A stretch of 26,607 nt of DNA, from positions 1-26,607 of the IMG/VR virus record IMGVR_UViG_3300024351_000073. The stretch is one strand, 5' to 3'. The notes beneath the pieces were generated by a model. That model was not told the DNA's origin. It was given only the letters and a program-made list of their open reading frames with translations, and made no database searches. This DNA is from a virus. This document shows positions 1-9,797 of this stretch, piece by piece; the stretch's first letter is position 1, and every line of letters begins with the position of its first letter. Both the position numbers and the translations under genes were made by a program.

Positions 1-3000
1 AAAATCAATTATCACAAACATTAGATTCATTTGCCTATGCCAAGGAAGTTGCACAGGCTGTATTGAATCAAGTTCCACCAACATTAAATTATCAAGTTAT
101 TAACGATGTTGCTGTAGAGAATAGAGTATCACAGGTATTCAGTTCTGACTACGACGGCTCTGCATTTGTTACACGAGCAGGACAGTTGTTTGATTTATTA
201 AACGAAGTTATTACAGACCCGGAAGTAGATGTTTCAACAGTATTAACTGGTGCCAAACCTATCGTTTACCCAACATACAGATTAGTTCTTTCTACAACTA
301 CTCCTGTAACTAACGACTTAGAATATACTATTTCTACCTTCACTAGCAAGGCAGACTCGGGCGTCGGGGATGGATCTTACGATGTAGTATTCAGCATTGT
401 TACGCCCGTTGGAACTACTGCTCCTAGAACTAAAACACGTTATAGAGTGTTTGGCAACAGCAACTCTAACTATAACAATGATGCTGTAGAGTGTGTAGCA
501 TCTACACTAACTTCGATGACACTACGTTATCCAAGTGACCCGGGTGCATTTGGCACTGGCACTACTACCATAGAGTATGTAAAAGACTTTATGCTACTAA
601 GTGCTGGTAACACCAGTATGTGTTCAAATGACTTTACACAGATTAACGACTTAGGTTATGGACTGGTTGCTACAAACATTGGTTTGATTGAAACAGTTTC
701 TGTGTTCAGTTACTATTGCTGGACTGCTTATTATGCCAACAACGGTGGACAGATTCGTTCATTGAACGGTTCTAACGCACACGGCGAGTATGGTATTATT
801 TCTGAAGGTAGTGATCCATTAGAAGTTCCAGATAAGTGTAACTTGTCAGACAACATGATGCAGGTTGCTCGTGTTTACAAACAAGGAATTTATAGCACAG
901 ACAACGATGTTGGTGATTTACAGGTATTTTTCTACCAACATGATTACTCACCATACAACGTATCTGAAGTTGAAATTAACCACGGCGCTGGCGTTGTTAC
1001 AGAACTAGACGCAACTAGTTTAATCGGTGGTAGTGGTTATACCAACGGCACATATATTAATGTTCCGTTAACAGGCGGAACTGGTAGTGGTATCACTGCT
1101 AACATTGTTGTGTCAGGAGGTGTAGTAACTACTGTAGGTTTAGTTGCCGCAGGTATTAGATACAGCGAAGGTGATATTTTAAGTTGCAGTAATACAAACG
1201 TAGGCGGAACAGGTTCGGGCTTCTTTATCACTGTTAAAACTATTATTGGTAACGGTATTGCTCGTTACGAAGTTGCAGGTGTAACTGATGTTTCAAGTAC
1301 CTTGGCACAGTCTGTTTCTGGAACACCACTTAAGACTGGGCCAACAGGCGGAAAATATTACGTAACATATTCGTTCACTGCTGAACCATATACACCAAGA
1401 ATTGGTGTACCTTACACAGTTAGTGGATCAACAACTTCTGGGTTTAACGGTGTATATACTGCTACCGCTAGTACAACATCTAGTGTTACACTAGAGTACA
1501 GTACCAATCCTGGAACATGGGCAGGCGGTTTGGCTAGCCTATGGGGCCTAGGCAACGTTCTACGTCTAAACATCAACACTGGCGGTAATAATGATACTGC
1601 TACAAACGGCTTGGCCGTAGCATTGTCACATGACCAACCAATTATTATTCGCAGTAACCAAAACTTTAAGTTCTACGAAGTCGATGACACTAACCCGGTT
1701 CGTCCAAGTACTGCATTGACATTCGTCGGTGATCCCGATGCAGGTGCTATTGTTTATCGTGTGTTAGCATACGGTAACAAAGGTCCATTAAATGAAGACC
1801 TTGCGGTAGACGAAAGTATTCTAGGCTTCGATACAACTTACGATTATGTAAAATTACTAGTCAATGCAGAAAATGTATCTAACGCTGATCCAGATAATGT
1901 TGGACAGACTATGGGGTCGACTGCTGGTGATACTAAGATTGCCATCGACCGTGTAAACGAAACTGACATTGAAAGCAGACTTAATACCGGAGATATGATT
2001 ACTGCCTGGGATGGCAAGATTCATAAAATTTTAAGTTACACTGACATGGGGTTATTAGCCGGTTACGCTTATGTTGAAATAGAAGATGTCGCTGATAAGT
2101 GTCTAGCAGGAACATCTGCTAGCGGTATTAATACACCAGTTGATCCAGACTTTAACTTGGATATTTCTGAACCTCCAACATTACGTGCAGGTTTATCTAG
2201 CACAGAGCCAGCAGAAGTTATTGTACGTATTAGTACTTGCCGTGTTACAGGACATGACTTCTTAGACATTGGTACTGGAGGCTATAACGATACTAACTTC
2301 CCAAGCAAGATTTACGGTGCTCCAAAAGAACCTAACCAAGCACGTGAAGTTACAGAACGTACAAGAGGACGTTGTTTCTATGTAACCACAGACCAAGACG
2401 GTATTTTCCGTGTAGGTCGATTCTTTACAGTTGACCAAGGTACTGGTCGTGTAACGTTTGCGGCATCTATTGCGTTGTCAAACTTAGACGGTCTAGGATT
2501 TAAGCGTGGTGTTACAGTTAGTGAATTCTCAAACGATGATAGATTTACTGACGGTGCTAACGATGCGCTACCAACTGAAGCGGCAACACAAGGTTACATT
2601 GACAGACGTCTTGGAATGGATCGTACAAATAACGTTCTAGATCCAACTGCACTAATTGGTCCAGGCTACATGGATCGTGCTGGTTTGTTAACATTTACTG
2701 GTCCAGATCCAATGGACATGGGCGGATTTGTTATTGCTAACTTAGGTAGTCCTACTGCTGATACAGATGCGGCTAACAAGTTATATGTTAGAAATCAAGA
2801 ACTAAGCGATGACAGAGTTGATACTTCAACAAGTCCAGCAAGAAGTTTAAATGATTTATTAGTTTATAACGGAGTTAAATGGATCAACGCTGAAACAGTT
2901 AGCACAGGCGATATTCAAACTTCATTGACTCCTGGAACTAAAAATCTTGCTTTAAACATCAAGTCTAATGTAATTATTAACGCAGACGTTAATTCTAGTG

Positions 3001-4763
3001 CGGCTATTGCACAAAGTAAGTTAGACATGAATAAAGCAACTACTCGTGCAAATGCTACAAGTATTGCACAGGCAGATTTGGGTCTAGCAAGTTTCAAGAG
3101 TACAGAATTTACTGCAACTAACGGTTGGATTGAGTTGCAAACATCCAGTTCAACAACTACAGGTGTATTACAAACTAAATTACAGTATATTGCCAACGAC
3201 ACTTATTTAGGTAATAATACAGGCAGTGCTACATATCCTCGTCAAGTAACATCTGGACAGATTGTTACCAACGGCGATGGTATTAAGAATGCGTCATTTG
3301 CTCCAGGATCAGTAGGTAGCAATGGTCGTGCAATGATTTTAACTGCTATTGGTCCAAACGCTTACAGTACAACAAACATTAGTACAAGTGCTCAGGCTAG
3401 TTCATTGATACAATCTGATGGTAGCGGCCGTGTTGCTGTAGCACAGTTAGACTTAACTTCAAGTAGTTATAAGACCTTAAGCGTCAGCGGAACTACACTG
3501 ACTATGACTACACCCGGTGCTGTAGACTTCTTAACAGCAGTTGGAACTACTTCAGCAGGCACAACTATTACCACAGTTGGTACTTTAAGTGCAAACGCAA
3601 TAACATCAGCAAGCACTACAACATTTAGTCCTGCTAATGCTAACGTAACACTAAGTCCAAGTGGTACCGGTACTGTAACTATTGCTCCGGCCAGTGTCGG
3701 ATCAATAAACAACGTAAACATTGGTGCAACTACTCGAGGTAATGGTTATTTTAAATTGTTGTCTGCTAACGATACAGTAACCTTAACTGCTAACCAAGCA
3801 GTAACAGGTGCTGCCAACGGTACTGGTACATTACAGGTTACAGGCGGTGCAGGTATCAGTGGCGACCTACGTGTTGGTGGAACTATCTACGGTGCTGTTA
3901 CTGGTACATTGGCTGGTACACTGGGTCTAAGCACATACCTAAGTTTCACTGCTGGTTCAAGTTACGATGGTAGTACAACACGTACAATCCAAACTAACGC
4001 AACAAGTGCGGCCACAGGAAGCACATTAGTTGCACGTGACGTTAACGGTGACTTCAACGGACGTTATATTAACAGCAGTTACTTTAACAGTAGCGACGAT
4101 GTAAGTGGTGGCACCATTACATACATAATGGCTAAGTTTGGCGATAACTACTATCGCTCTGCTACAGCCGCAAAAGTTGCTTCGTTCATTAGCGGACAGT
4201 CAATGAACATTGCAGGTAATGCAAGTACAGTTACAATTAACTATAACAACGATAGTAACAGCACATATCAAATGTTATGGGGTAGCGGTAATAGTGTATA
4301 TGGCACAGGCGGCATTTATTGTAATCCATTTACCGACACACTATACGCAACATTATTCAATGGTACTGCTACAAGTGCTCGTTACGCTGACTTGGCTGAA
4401 AAATACTTGTCAGATGCAGAATATGAAACTGGTACTGTTGTAGTATTTGGTGGTGATGAAGAAATTACAGTCACTGACAAACATAACGATACTAGAGTTG
4501 CTGGTGTTATTTCTGAAAAACCAGCGCATTTGATGAACTCTGATTTAGCAGGAAAACATCCACTAGCAGTAGGCCTAACAGGACGCTTGCCATGTAAAGT
4601 ACTTGGTAAGGTTAAGAAAGGTGATATTCTAGTTACTGCGGCTAAGAAAGGTTACGCAATAGTTAATAATACTCCATCTGTAGGAACTATTATTGGTAAG
4701 AGTTTAGAGAACAAAGACGATTTAGGCGAAGGCCTAGTTGAGATTGTTGTTGGTAGATTCTAA
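1..4763 (+). CDS. Giant tail-fibre/virion structural protein, 5'-truncated by the window edge
   Basis: The reading frame is open from base 3 with no stop, so the gene begins upstream; the first in-frame TTG at 63 is not a credible start. About 1586 codons are visible. The protein is rich in Thr, Ser, Gly and Asn, with low-complexity beta-type repeats. A Gly-rich module (GGSGYTNGTYINVPLTGG and following, about bases 1025-1250) is of the type seen in fibres of marine T4-like phages. A segment with FRVGRFFTVDQGTG (about 2408-2450) precedes a fibre shaft containing GTLQVTGGAGISGDLRVGG (about 3825-3880). The last ~125 residues (from about 4385, DLAEKYLSDAEYETG) form a compact domain resembling C-terminal chaperone/trimerisation domains of phage fibres, with a VAGVISEKPA motif. 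Likely role: structural fibre or baseplate-attached protein. Exact function is not assigned. Confidence 0.8.
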   Translation, partial: NQLSQTLDSFAYAKEVAQAVLNQVPPTLNYQVINDVAVENRVSQVFSSDYDGSAFVTRAGQLFDLLNEVITDPEVDVSTVLTGAKPIVYPTYRLVLSTTTPVTNDLEYTISTFTSKADSGVGDGSYDVVFSIVTPVGTTAPRTKTRYRVFGNSNSNYNNDAVECVASTLTSMTLRYPSDPGAFGTGTTTIEYVKDFMLLSAGNTSMCSNDFTQINDLGYGLVATNIGLIETVSVFSYYCWTAYYANNGGQIRSLNGSNAHGEYGIISEGSDPLEVPDKCNLSDNMMQVARVYKQGIYSTDNDVGDLQVFFYQHDYSPYNVSEVEINHGAGVVTELDATSLIGGSGYTNGTYINVPLTGGTGSGITANIVVSGGVVTTVGLVAAGIRYSEGDILSCSNTNVGGTGSGFFITVKTIIGNGIARYEVAGVTDVSSTLAQSVSGTPLKTGPTGGKYYVTYSFTAEPYTPRIGVPYTVSGSTTSGFNGVYTATASTTSSVTLEYSTNPGTWAGGLASLWGLGNVLRLNINTGGNNDTATNGLAVALSHDQPIIIRSNQNFKFYEVDDTNPVRPSTALTFVGDPDAGAIVYRVLAYGNKGPLNEDLAVDESILGFDTTYDYVKLLVNAENVSNADPDNVGQTMGSTAGDTKIAIDRVNETDIESRLNTGDMITAWDGKIHKILSYTDMGLLAGYAYVEIEDVADKCLAGTSASGINTPVDPDFNLDISEPPTLRAGLSSTEPAEVIVRISTCRVTGHDFLDIGTGGYNDTNFPSKIYGAPKEPNQAREVTERTRGRCFYVTTDQDGIFRVGRFFTVDQGTGRVTFAASIALSNLDGLGFKRGVTVSEFSNDDRFTDGANDALPTEAATQGYIDRRLGMDRTNNVLDPTALIGPGYMDRAGLLTFTGPDPMDMGGFVIANLGSPTADTDAANKLYVRNQELSDDRVDTSTSPARSLNDLLVYNGVKWINAETVSTGDIQTSLTPGTKNLALNIKSNVIINADVNSSAAIAQSKLDMNKATTRANATSIAQADLGLASFKSTEFTATNGWIELQTSSSTTTGVLQTKLQYIANDTYLGNNTGSATYPRQVTSGQIVTNGDGIKNASFAPGSVGSNGRAMILTAIGPNAYSTTNISTSAQASSLIQSDGSGRVAVAQLDLTSSSYKTLSVSGTTLTMTTPGAVDFLTAVGTTSAGTTITTVGTLSANAITSASTTTFSPANANVTLSPSGTGTVTIAPASVGSINNVNIGATTRGNGYFKLLSANDTVTLTANQAVTGAANGTGTLQVTGGAGISGDLRVGGTIYGAVTGTLAGTLGLSTYLSFTAGSSYDGSTTRTIQTNATSAATGSTLVARDVNGDFNGRYINSSYFNSSDDVSGGTITYIMAKFGDNYYRSATAAKVASFISGQSMNIAGNASTVTINYNNDSNSTYQMLWGSGNSVYGTGGIYCNPFTDTLYATLFNGTATSARYADLAEKYLSDAEYETGTVVVFGGDEEITVTDKHNDTRVAGVISEKPAHLMNSDLAGKHPLAVGLTGRLPCKVLGKVKKGDILVTAAKKGYAIVNNTPSVGTIIGKSLENKDDLGEGLVEIVVGRF

Positions 4764-4773
4764 GGAAAATAAC

Positions 4774-5355
4774 ATGGCATTATATGATGATTTACAAGAG
4801 ATTAACCTAGGAAATGTCGTCAACGACGGTACTGGGGACGACCTGCGTACAGCCTTTGAAAAAGTTAAAACTAACTTTGAATATCTGTACAACAACGGTT
4901 ATGCTCCAGTTAGTGCTGAAAATATAGGCACTTCAGGACTAGGTGTTTTTAAACAAAAGAACGCAGACAGCAATCTAGAACTTAGAAAACTAGATGCGCT
5001 AGGACCACTAAGATTACAATTAGTAGGAGATGTGTTGCAGTTAGATTTACATCCAACGGCTACAGTTGACTTTAATGGGCAGGCTATTAATAACATTAGT
5101 ACTGTTACAGCCACTACATTTTCTGGCACTTTAACTGGAAATGTTGTAGGTTTAATTAGAAACGGCGGAACTGCAACTCAAAACCCGTTTGTTGATGTAA
5201 CACTTTTAGATAGACAGGTAAATACATTTGACTATGGACCCATTGCACCTACGTACTACGATCCAATTACTTATTTGTTAAATGAAATTGGAACGGACAT
5301 GGGCACGTTTACCGACCCGAGCCCTATAAGTATAGACGCTGGACCCATAGCATAA
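4774..5355 (+). CDS. Fibre-associated/virion structural protein, 193 aa
   Basis: The ATG at 4774 is chosen because TAAGGAAA lies just upstream and the gene follows the stop of the giant fibre gene by 10 nt; an earlier TTG/ATT-type extension would run back into that gene. Residues 8-32 contain the motif GNVVNDGTGDDLRTAFEKV, a recurring N-terminal module of structural proteins in marine T4-like phages. The middle has a short fibre-like stretch (TATTFSGTLTGNVVG). The C-terminus is acidic and Pro-rich. It lies between two fibre-type genes in the same orientation and is probably co-transcribed with them. No enzymatic motif is visible. Structural role inferred from motif and neighbours. Confidence 0.7.
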   Translation: MALYDDLQEINLGNVVNDGTGDDLRTAFEKVKTNFEYLYNNGYAPVSAENIGTSGLGVFKQKNADSNLELRKLDALGPLRLQLVGDVLQLDLHPTATVDFNGQAINNISTVTATTFSGTLTGNVVGLIRNGGTATQNPFVDVTLLDRQVNTFDYGPIAPTYYDPITYLLNEIGTDMGTFTDPSPISIDAGPIA

Positions 5356-5367
5356 GGAGAGAATAGA

Positions 5368-6597
5368 ATGGCATTACAAATCCGTAGAGGAACAACCGCT
5401 GAGAGAACCGCAAGAAAATTCCTCGAAGGCGAACTAATTTATGATACAACACTTCAGCAAGTGTATGTAGGCGACAGTACCAACGGCATCGACGGAACAG
5501 CCGGTGGCAAATCAGTAACTGCGTTTTCAGACGAAAACGCAAGAGATGCAGTTGCGGCAGTATTTGCAACAGGTACACACACAAATATAAACTTTTCATA
5601 TGTTGACGATGGCAACAATATTGGTAGTTTTAGTGCCGCTGTTAACTTAACATCTACTCCTTATGTTGGTAACGTGAATGTTACTGGTCTAGTTAATGCT
5701 AATGGTTTTAATGGGTGGCTTGAAGGTAATGTATTTGCAAGCGACTCAACTCTCCTTGTTGATTCGGGTAACGGAAGAATTCCAGCAGAAGTTGTTAAAG
5801 GTACGTTTACAGGCAATGTAACTGGTAATGTATCAGGCAATGTAACTGGTAATGTATCAGGCAATTTAACAGGAACAGTATTAACTGCCGCACAGACAAA
5901 CATTACCAGCGTTGGTACGCTGACTAGTCTTGCTGTTAGCGGCGCTATTACTGGTTCTAGTTTTACTGGTGGTGTTGTTACAAGTTCCATTACTACTACT
6001 TCTGGGGATTTAACTGTAACTCCTAACACTAATTTTTCAAACGGTATCGATGTAACAGGTGCTTCTACATTTGGAAATGTAACAGTTACTGGCGTCGGTA
6101 CGTTTAATGCAACTGCTGGTAGCCCTACATTATTAAAGGTTACTGATACTTCAACTTCAGGCGCTCGTCCTATAGCATTAGAAATTAATGGTCGCGCATT
6201 AGATTTGCTAGGATCTGGCTCTGCTATGGAGTTTAAAGTAAACAACGGTACAACAACTGAGCAGTTAGTTAAGTTAGAAGCATATACACAGTCCAACTTA
6301 ATTCCTGCACTAAGTCCTGGTTTAAACTTTAAAGTTTACAATACTGGAACCAGCTCATATGACCTAATTCCCCTAAGTTTTGACGGAGACGGTGTACTAG
6401 TAAGCGGAAATTTTGTACTTAACGATTCTTTAATATTAAGTACAGCCACTGCACCTACTTCATCTAAGGGCGCATCTGGAGATGCTGCCGGAACTGTTAT
6501 TATTACAAATTCGTACATTTATCGCTGTATTGCAGATTATACAACCGGCGCAGCCGATATTTGGGTCAGAGTAGCATTTACTGGCGGTACTTGGTAA
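5368..6597 (+). CDS. Tail-fibre-like protein with Mtd-type N-terminal domain, 409 aa
   Basis: ATG at 5368, preceded by AAGGAGAG at good spacing. Residues 1-50 (MALQIRRGTTAERTARKF, then EGELIYDTTLQQVYVGD) match the small N-terminal domain seen in the Bordetella phage major tropism determinant and many phage fibres. Residues 145-170 are a GNVTGNVSG tandem repeat encoded by a 24-bp DNA repeat. The rest of the shaft is Thr/Ser/Gly/Val-rich. The C-terminus (PTSSKGASGDAAGTV, then YIYRCIADYTTGAADIWVRV) is a common distal ending of phage fibre proteins. The role is probably receptor-proximal or accessory fibre; the receptor is unknown. It is in one run with the two upstream structural genes. Confidence 0.75.
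   Translation: MALQIRRGTTAERTARKFLEGELIYDTTLQQVYVGDSTNGIDGTAGGKSVTAFSDENARDAVAAVFATGTHTNINFSYVDDGNNIGSFSAAVNLTSTPYVGNVNVTGLVNANGFNGWLEGNVFASDSTLLVDSGNGRIPAEVVKGTFTGNVTGNVSGNVTGNVSGNLTGTVLTAAQTNITSVGTLTSLAVSGAITGSSFTGGVVTSSITTTSGDLTVTPNTNFSNGIDVTGASTFGNVTVTGVGTFNATAGSPTLLKVTDTSTSGARPIALEINGRALDLLGSGSAMEFKVNNGTTTEQLVKLEAYTQSNLIPALSPGLNFKVYNTGTSSYDLIPLSFDGDGVLVSGNFVLNDSLILSTATAPTSSKGASGDAAGTVIITNSYIYRCIADYTTGAADIWVRVAFTGGTW
5812..5859 (+). repeat. Two exact 24-bp tandem repeats inside the fibre gene
   Basis: The unit 5812-5835 (GGCAATGTAACTGGTAATGT then ATCA) is repeated exactly at 5836-5859, followed by a degenerate partial copy. It encodes GNVTGNVS twice. The near-perfect DNA identity suggests recent duplication and a site where fibre length could vary. 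Confidence 0.85.
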
Positions 6598-6609
6598 TAA
6601 ATTTAATTT

Positions 6610-6636
6610 CCCGGTACCGATAAATACAGTATCGGG
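6610..6636 (+). promoter_or_regulatory. Hairpin enclosing a late promoter and covering the RBS
   Basis: CCCGGTAC (6610-6617) can pair with GTATCGGG (6629-6636), an 8-bp stem with one G-U wobble and an 11-nt loop. The loop contains GATAAATA. The right arm includes part of the GGGGA ribosome-binding site (6634-6638) of the gene at 6646. RNA reading through from upstream would mask the site, while RNA started at the late promoter would lack the left arm. Confidence 0.55.
6619..6626 (+). promoter_or_regulatory. T4-type late promoter octamer (GATAAATA)
   Basis: GATAAATA followed by C, 20 nt before the ATG at 6646. T4 late promoters have TATAAATA as their only core element, recognised by the gp55 sigma-like factor. 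The same octamer, with variation at its first base, occurs in front of three other late-type genes in this window, which supports the call. Confidence 0.65.
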
Positions 6637-6645
6637 GATTAAACA

Positions 6646-9600
6646 ATGCTTAATATATGGAATCAACCGTCTGGATACAGTTTTAATACTTACAACGAAC
6701 GACAGACCCAGACTATACCTCTGCCTATAATTCCAAGCGCAGACTTAACCGGAGTAACATTTTCAGTTATCGCAGGCAATTTGCCCAGCGGGCTACGAGT
6801 CGCCTACGATACAAATTTAAGCACTTGGGTTATCAAGGGCTCTCCTTTAGAAGTTTCTACTAACACAACATCTACATTTGTAATCCGTGCATCTAACGGT
6901 ACAGAAATTTCCGACAGAACATTTACAATGACCATTGCAGGTCCAGACGCACCTGTATGGATCACTCCTGGTCCAAATCCAGACATTCAAATCTACGATT
7001 TTGATCCAGAAGCAACTTATATCCCAGATACTGTTATTAGACATACTGTGTCTAACGAAAGTACACTATACAGAACTACAACTACTGTTTCAGGAGTGAC
7101 TCCTCCAAACAGTACATATTATCAAGTTTTCACAGAAGATACCGGATTACTACCAGTCGGTCCAGTCACAACTAGGGTGTCGGCAGTTGTTAGCGCCAAA
7201 CGTCAAAGTAACCTTGTTACTATAACTACTGCATCCGCTCACAACTTTGTATTTGGAAATATTGTAACTATTGCTACCAACGTTGCGGCATTCAACGCTG
7301 CCAATGTAGAAGTGCTACAACCATTGCCTTTAGACGGAGAACAGTACGAAGAATATCTAACAAGAATTTCTACTACAATTACCTTTAATAAACTTGGTGG
7401 CGACCTAGGTTCACAAACTGTTTCTGGTACTGTTACATTAATTAAAGATCCGTTAACATTTGTGTTAGATAATACACCTGTAGATTTTCAATTAGAAGCA
7501 ACAGATACAGATTTGTCATCAACAGATACTTTGGAATATTTTATCGGTGACGGCGATGGAGAACTTCCCCCAGGTCTGTCTATGAGTAGCACAGGAAGAA
7601 TTACTGGTATTATCGATCCTATCCTTGCCCTAGACGTAACAGCACGTACAGGATTCTATGATACAAACTTGTATGATGCCTATGCCTATGACTTTGGTAA
7701 GCGTCCTAACATAGGAGAAGAAGATTATTTAAATGTTGTTACTCCTAGAAAACTAAATCGAAATTACGAATTTATTGTTACAGTCAGCGATGGTGAATCT
7801 GTTGCTAGAAGAAGATTTAGAATTTATGTAGTAGGCGATGACTTCTTAAGAACCGACAATACACTTTTACAAGTTGGTAACGGTGCTTACACGGCAGACT
7901 CTACATACTTAAGAGCACCAATATGGTTAAGTGCCGCCAACCTTGGCCTAAGAAGAGCCAACAATTATGTAACTATTTTATTGGATGTTTTCGATCCTAA
8001 TCCAGAAGTTGGTCCTGTAAGATATGAATTAGCCGCACTCAATGACGATTTGACTCCAAGCGTATTGCCTGACGGCTTATATATTGATTCCGATACTGCT
8101 GAAGTATTTGGATTTGCACCGTATCAGCCAGCAATTACTAAAGAGTTTAAATTTACAGTTAATGCCATTAAGTACGACAAAGAAAATTTAACAGAAGTTG
8201 AAGTCGCTATTGTAGTAGCAGACGATGCACCTATTGGTCAAACTTTCTTAAAGATACTGCCTTTACCAGAAGAAGATGTTGGCTTACTAATAGGAGACGT
8301 TATCCGTATTGGTCCTAGTATCTATACTATGACTGAATATATTAGTAATACTGTGCTAGGCGGAACAATGGCTACACTTAAACTATCCGATGCATTATTA
8401 ACTAATGTAACAGACGGATTAATTATTAGAAAAACATATAACCAATCAGTTAGTGAGTTTTCAACACAGATTGCTCCGAAGACATTTACTATTGCTATCT
8501 TAGGCGAAGTAGATTCTGTAATTCAATTTACAACAGATAGAATACTAGGATCAATTAAACCAAGTTTCCCAAGTAACTTTTATGTGGAAGCAACTACAAC
8601 CGTGCCTAATGCTAAATTAAGATACACATTAGTAGACGGAAGATTGCCTGAAGGACTTACATTAAAATCATCTGGTATTATTGAAGGAAAAATTAATCAG
8701 TTCCGTGCTAACAGCATTTCAGGATTTACATTATTCGACGGTGGCGATACCACATTCGACGGTGACTTATTAACCGTAGATCGTTCTTATAGATTTGTTG
8801 TTAATGCACAGGATCAATTTAGATATAGTTCAGTAAGTAAAGAATTTATAATTACAATCAGCGAAGGTACACTAACTCTGTATAGTAATATCTATACCAA
8901 ACCTTTGCCTAAACAATCAAAGAGAGAATTGTTTTATAACTTTATCAATGACACAACTGTGTTTACTCCAGAAAAAATTTATCGCTTAGGCGATCCTAAT
9001 TACGGATTACAGACAGAATTAAAAATGTTAATCTATGCTGGAATTGAGAGTAAAGCAATGCCAGAATATATTGCTGCCATATCAAAGAACATTCGACGTA
9101 AACGTTACAGAATTGGTAATCTTAAAAAGGCCATTGCTAAAGTACAGGGCACTAACGACATTGTCTATGAAGTGATTTATCTTGAAATATTAGATGATTA
9201 TGAAATTGCTAATAAATCTGCGGCCAGCAGAATTAAGTTGGACAGAGGTGTAAACAGCCCAACAAAAATTAATCAAGCAAGACGTAATCCAGTGGACGGT
9301 TCCCTAGGAACTGTTGACGGTAACGGAACTGTTACCTACGGAAGTACATACATTAATGGCAAACTAAATGAACAAGCATTTGACAGATTTAGTCCTATGT
9401 CGACACCTGTGACTATCGATACAGCAAATGTTATGGTCAGTGGCAATGATACAGAATATGTTTACCCTAGCAGTATTAAAAATGTTAGAGCAAATATCTC
9501 AGAAGTAGGATTAACTGAAAATGAATTCCTGCCACTTTGGATGACTACTCCACAGGATGCTAGAACTGCGGCTACAGGATTTGTTAAAGCAGTACCTCTA

Positions 9601-9768
9601 TGCTACTGTAAACCTGGCGAGGGACAGTATATTTTAGACAACATTATTAACAGAAACTTTGATTTTAATCAGTTAGATTTTGAAATTGACAGATTTATCA
9701 TAGATTCTGACATCAACGATGTGCAGGAAAAATACCTAAAATTCTCCGATGCACGTTATAACATATGA
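6646..9768 (+). CDS. Large virion structural protein with putative Ig-like (He_PIG-type) repeats, 1040 aa
   Basis: ATG at 6646 with GGGGA 7 nt upstream and a late promoter octamer before it. Four segments follow the He_PIG/cadherin-like signature LPxGLxxxxxxxxxxG: about residues 45-66 (NLPSGLRVAYDTN), 304-320 (ELPPGLSMSSTGRITGI), 472-490 (VLPDGLYIDSDTAEVFGF) and 665-682 (RLPEGLTLKSSGIIEGKI). Such domains are common in surface and virion proteins that bind other proteins or sugars. The last 300 residues are less repetitive, with more charged residues and a Cys pair (LCYCKPGEG) near residue 985. It follows fibre genes and precedes another structural-type gene, so a baseplate, fibre-attachment or capsid-decoration role is likely. 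The exact part of the virion is unknown. Confidence 0.75.
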   Translation: MLNIWNQPSGYSFNTYNERQTQTIPLPIIPSADLTGVTFSVIAGNLPSGLRVAYDTNLSTWVIKGSPLEVSTNTTSTFVIRASNGTEISDRTFTMTIAGPDAPVWITPGPNPDIQIYDFDPEATYIPDTVIRHTVSNESTLYRTTTTVSGVTPPNSTYYQVFTEDTGLLPVGPVTTRVSAVVSAKRQSNLVTITTASAHNFVFGNIVTIATNVAAFNAANVEVLQPLPLDGEQYEEYLTRISTTITFNKLGGDLGSQTVSGTVTLIKDPLTFVLDNTPVDFQLEATDTDLSSTDTLEYFIGDGDGELPPGLSMSSTGRITGIIDPILALDVTARTGFYDTNLYDAYAYDFGKRPNIGEEDYLNVVTPRKLNRNYEFIVTVSDGESVARRRFRIYVVGDDFLRTDNTLLQVGNGAYTADSTYLRAPIWLSAANLGLRRANNYVTILLDVFDPNPEVGPVRYELAALNDDLTPSVLPDGLYIDSDTAEVFGFAPYQPAITKEFKFTVNAIKYDKENLTEVEVAIVVADDAPIGQTFLKILPLPEEDVGLLIGDVIRIGPSIYTMTEYISNTVLGGTMATLKLSDALLTNVTDGLIIRKTYNQSVSEFSTQIAPKTFTIAILGEVDSVIQFTTDRILGSIKPSFPSNFYVEATTTVPNAKLRYTLVDGRLPEGLTLKSSGIIEGKINQFRANSISGFTLFDGGDTTFDGDLLTVDRSYRFVVNAQDQFRYSSVSKEFIITISEGTLTLYSNIYTKPLPKQSKRELFYNFINDTTVFTPEKIYRLGDPNYGLQTELKMLIYAGIESKAMPEYIAAISKNIRRKRYRIGNLKKAIAKVQGTNDIVYEVIYLEILDDYEIANKSAASRIKLDRGVNSPTKINQARRNPVDGSLGTVDGNGTVTYGSTYINGKLNEQAFDRFSPMSTPVTIDTANVMVSGNDTEYVYPSSIKNVRANISEVGLTENEFLPLWMTTPQDARTAATGFVKAVPLCYCKPGEGQYILDNIINRNFDFNQLDFEIDRFIIDSDINDVQEKYLKFSDARYNI

Positions 9769-9774
9769 TAAATA
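9767..9774 (+). promoter_or_regulatory. T4-type late promoter octamer (GATAAATA)
   Basis: GATAAATA overlaps the TGA stop of the previous gene (9766-9768) and lies 23 nt before the ATG at 9798. A transcript starting 5-8 nt after the octamer would begin just before AAAGGA (9781-9786), which can serve as ribosome-binding site. Confidence 0.6.
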
Positions 9775-9797
9775 TCAAATAAAGGATACCCAGTAAA

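Noticed and set aside
1037-3721. Several open frames of 60-95 codons on the minus strand inside the giant fibre gene
   Set aside because: They are shadows of the Thr/Ser/Gly-rich coding sequence, show no ribosome-binding sites or recognisable protein patterns, and lie fully opposite a well-supported gene.
5661-6296. 211-codon minus-strand open frame opposite the fibre-like gene
   Set aside because: Its composition (Val, Pro, Thr, Leu) mirrors the repetitive fibre codons on the other strand; no start signal and no domain seen.
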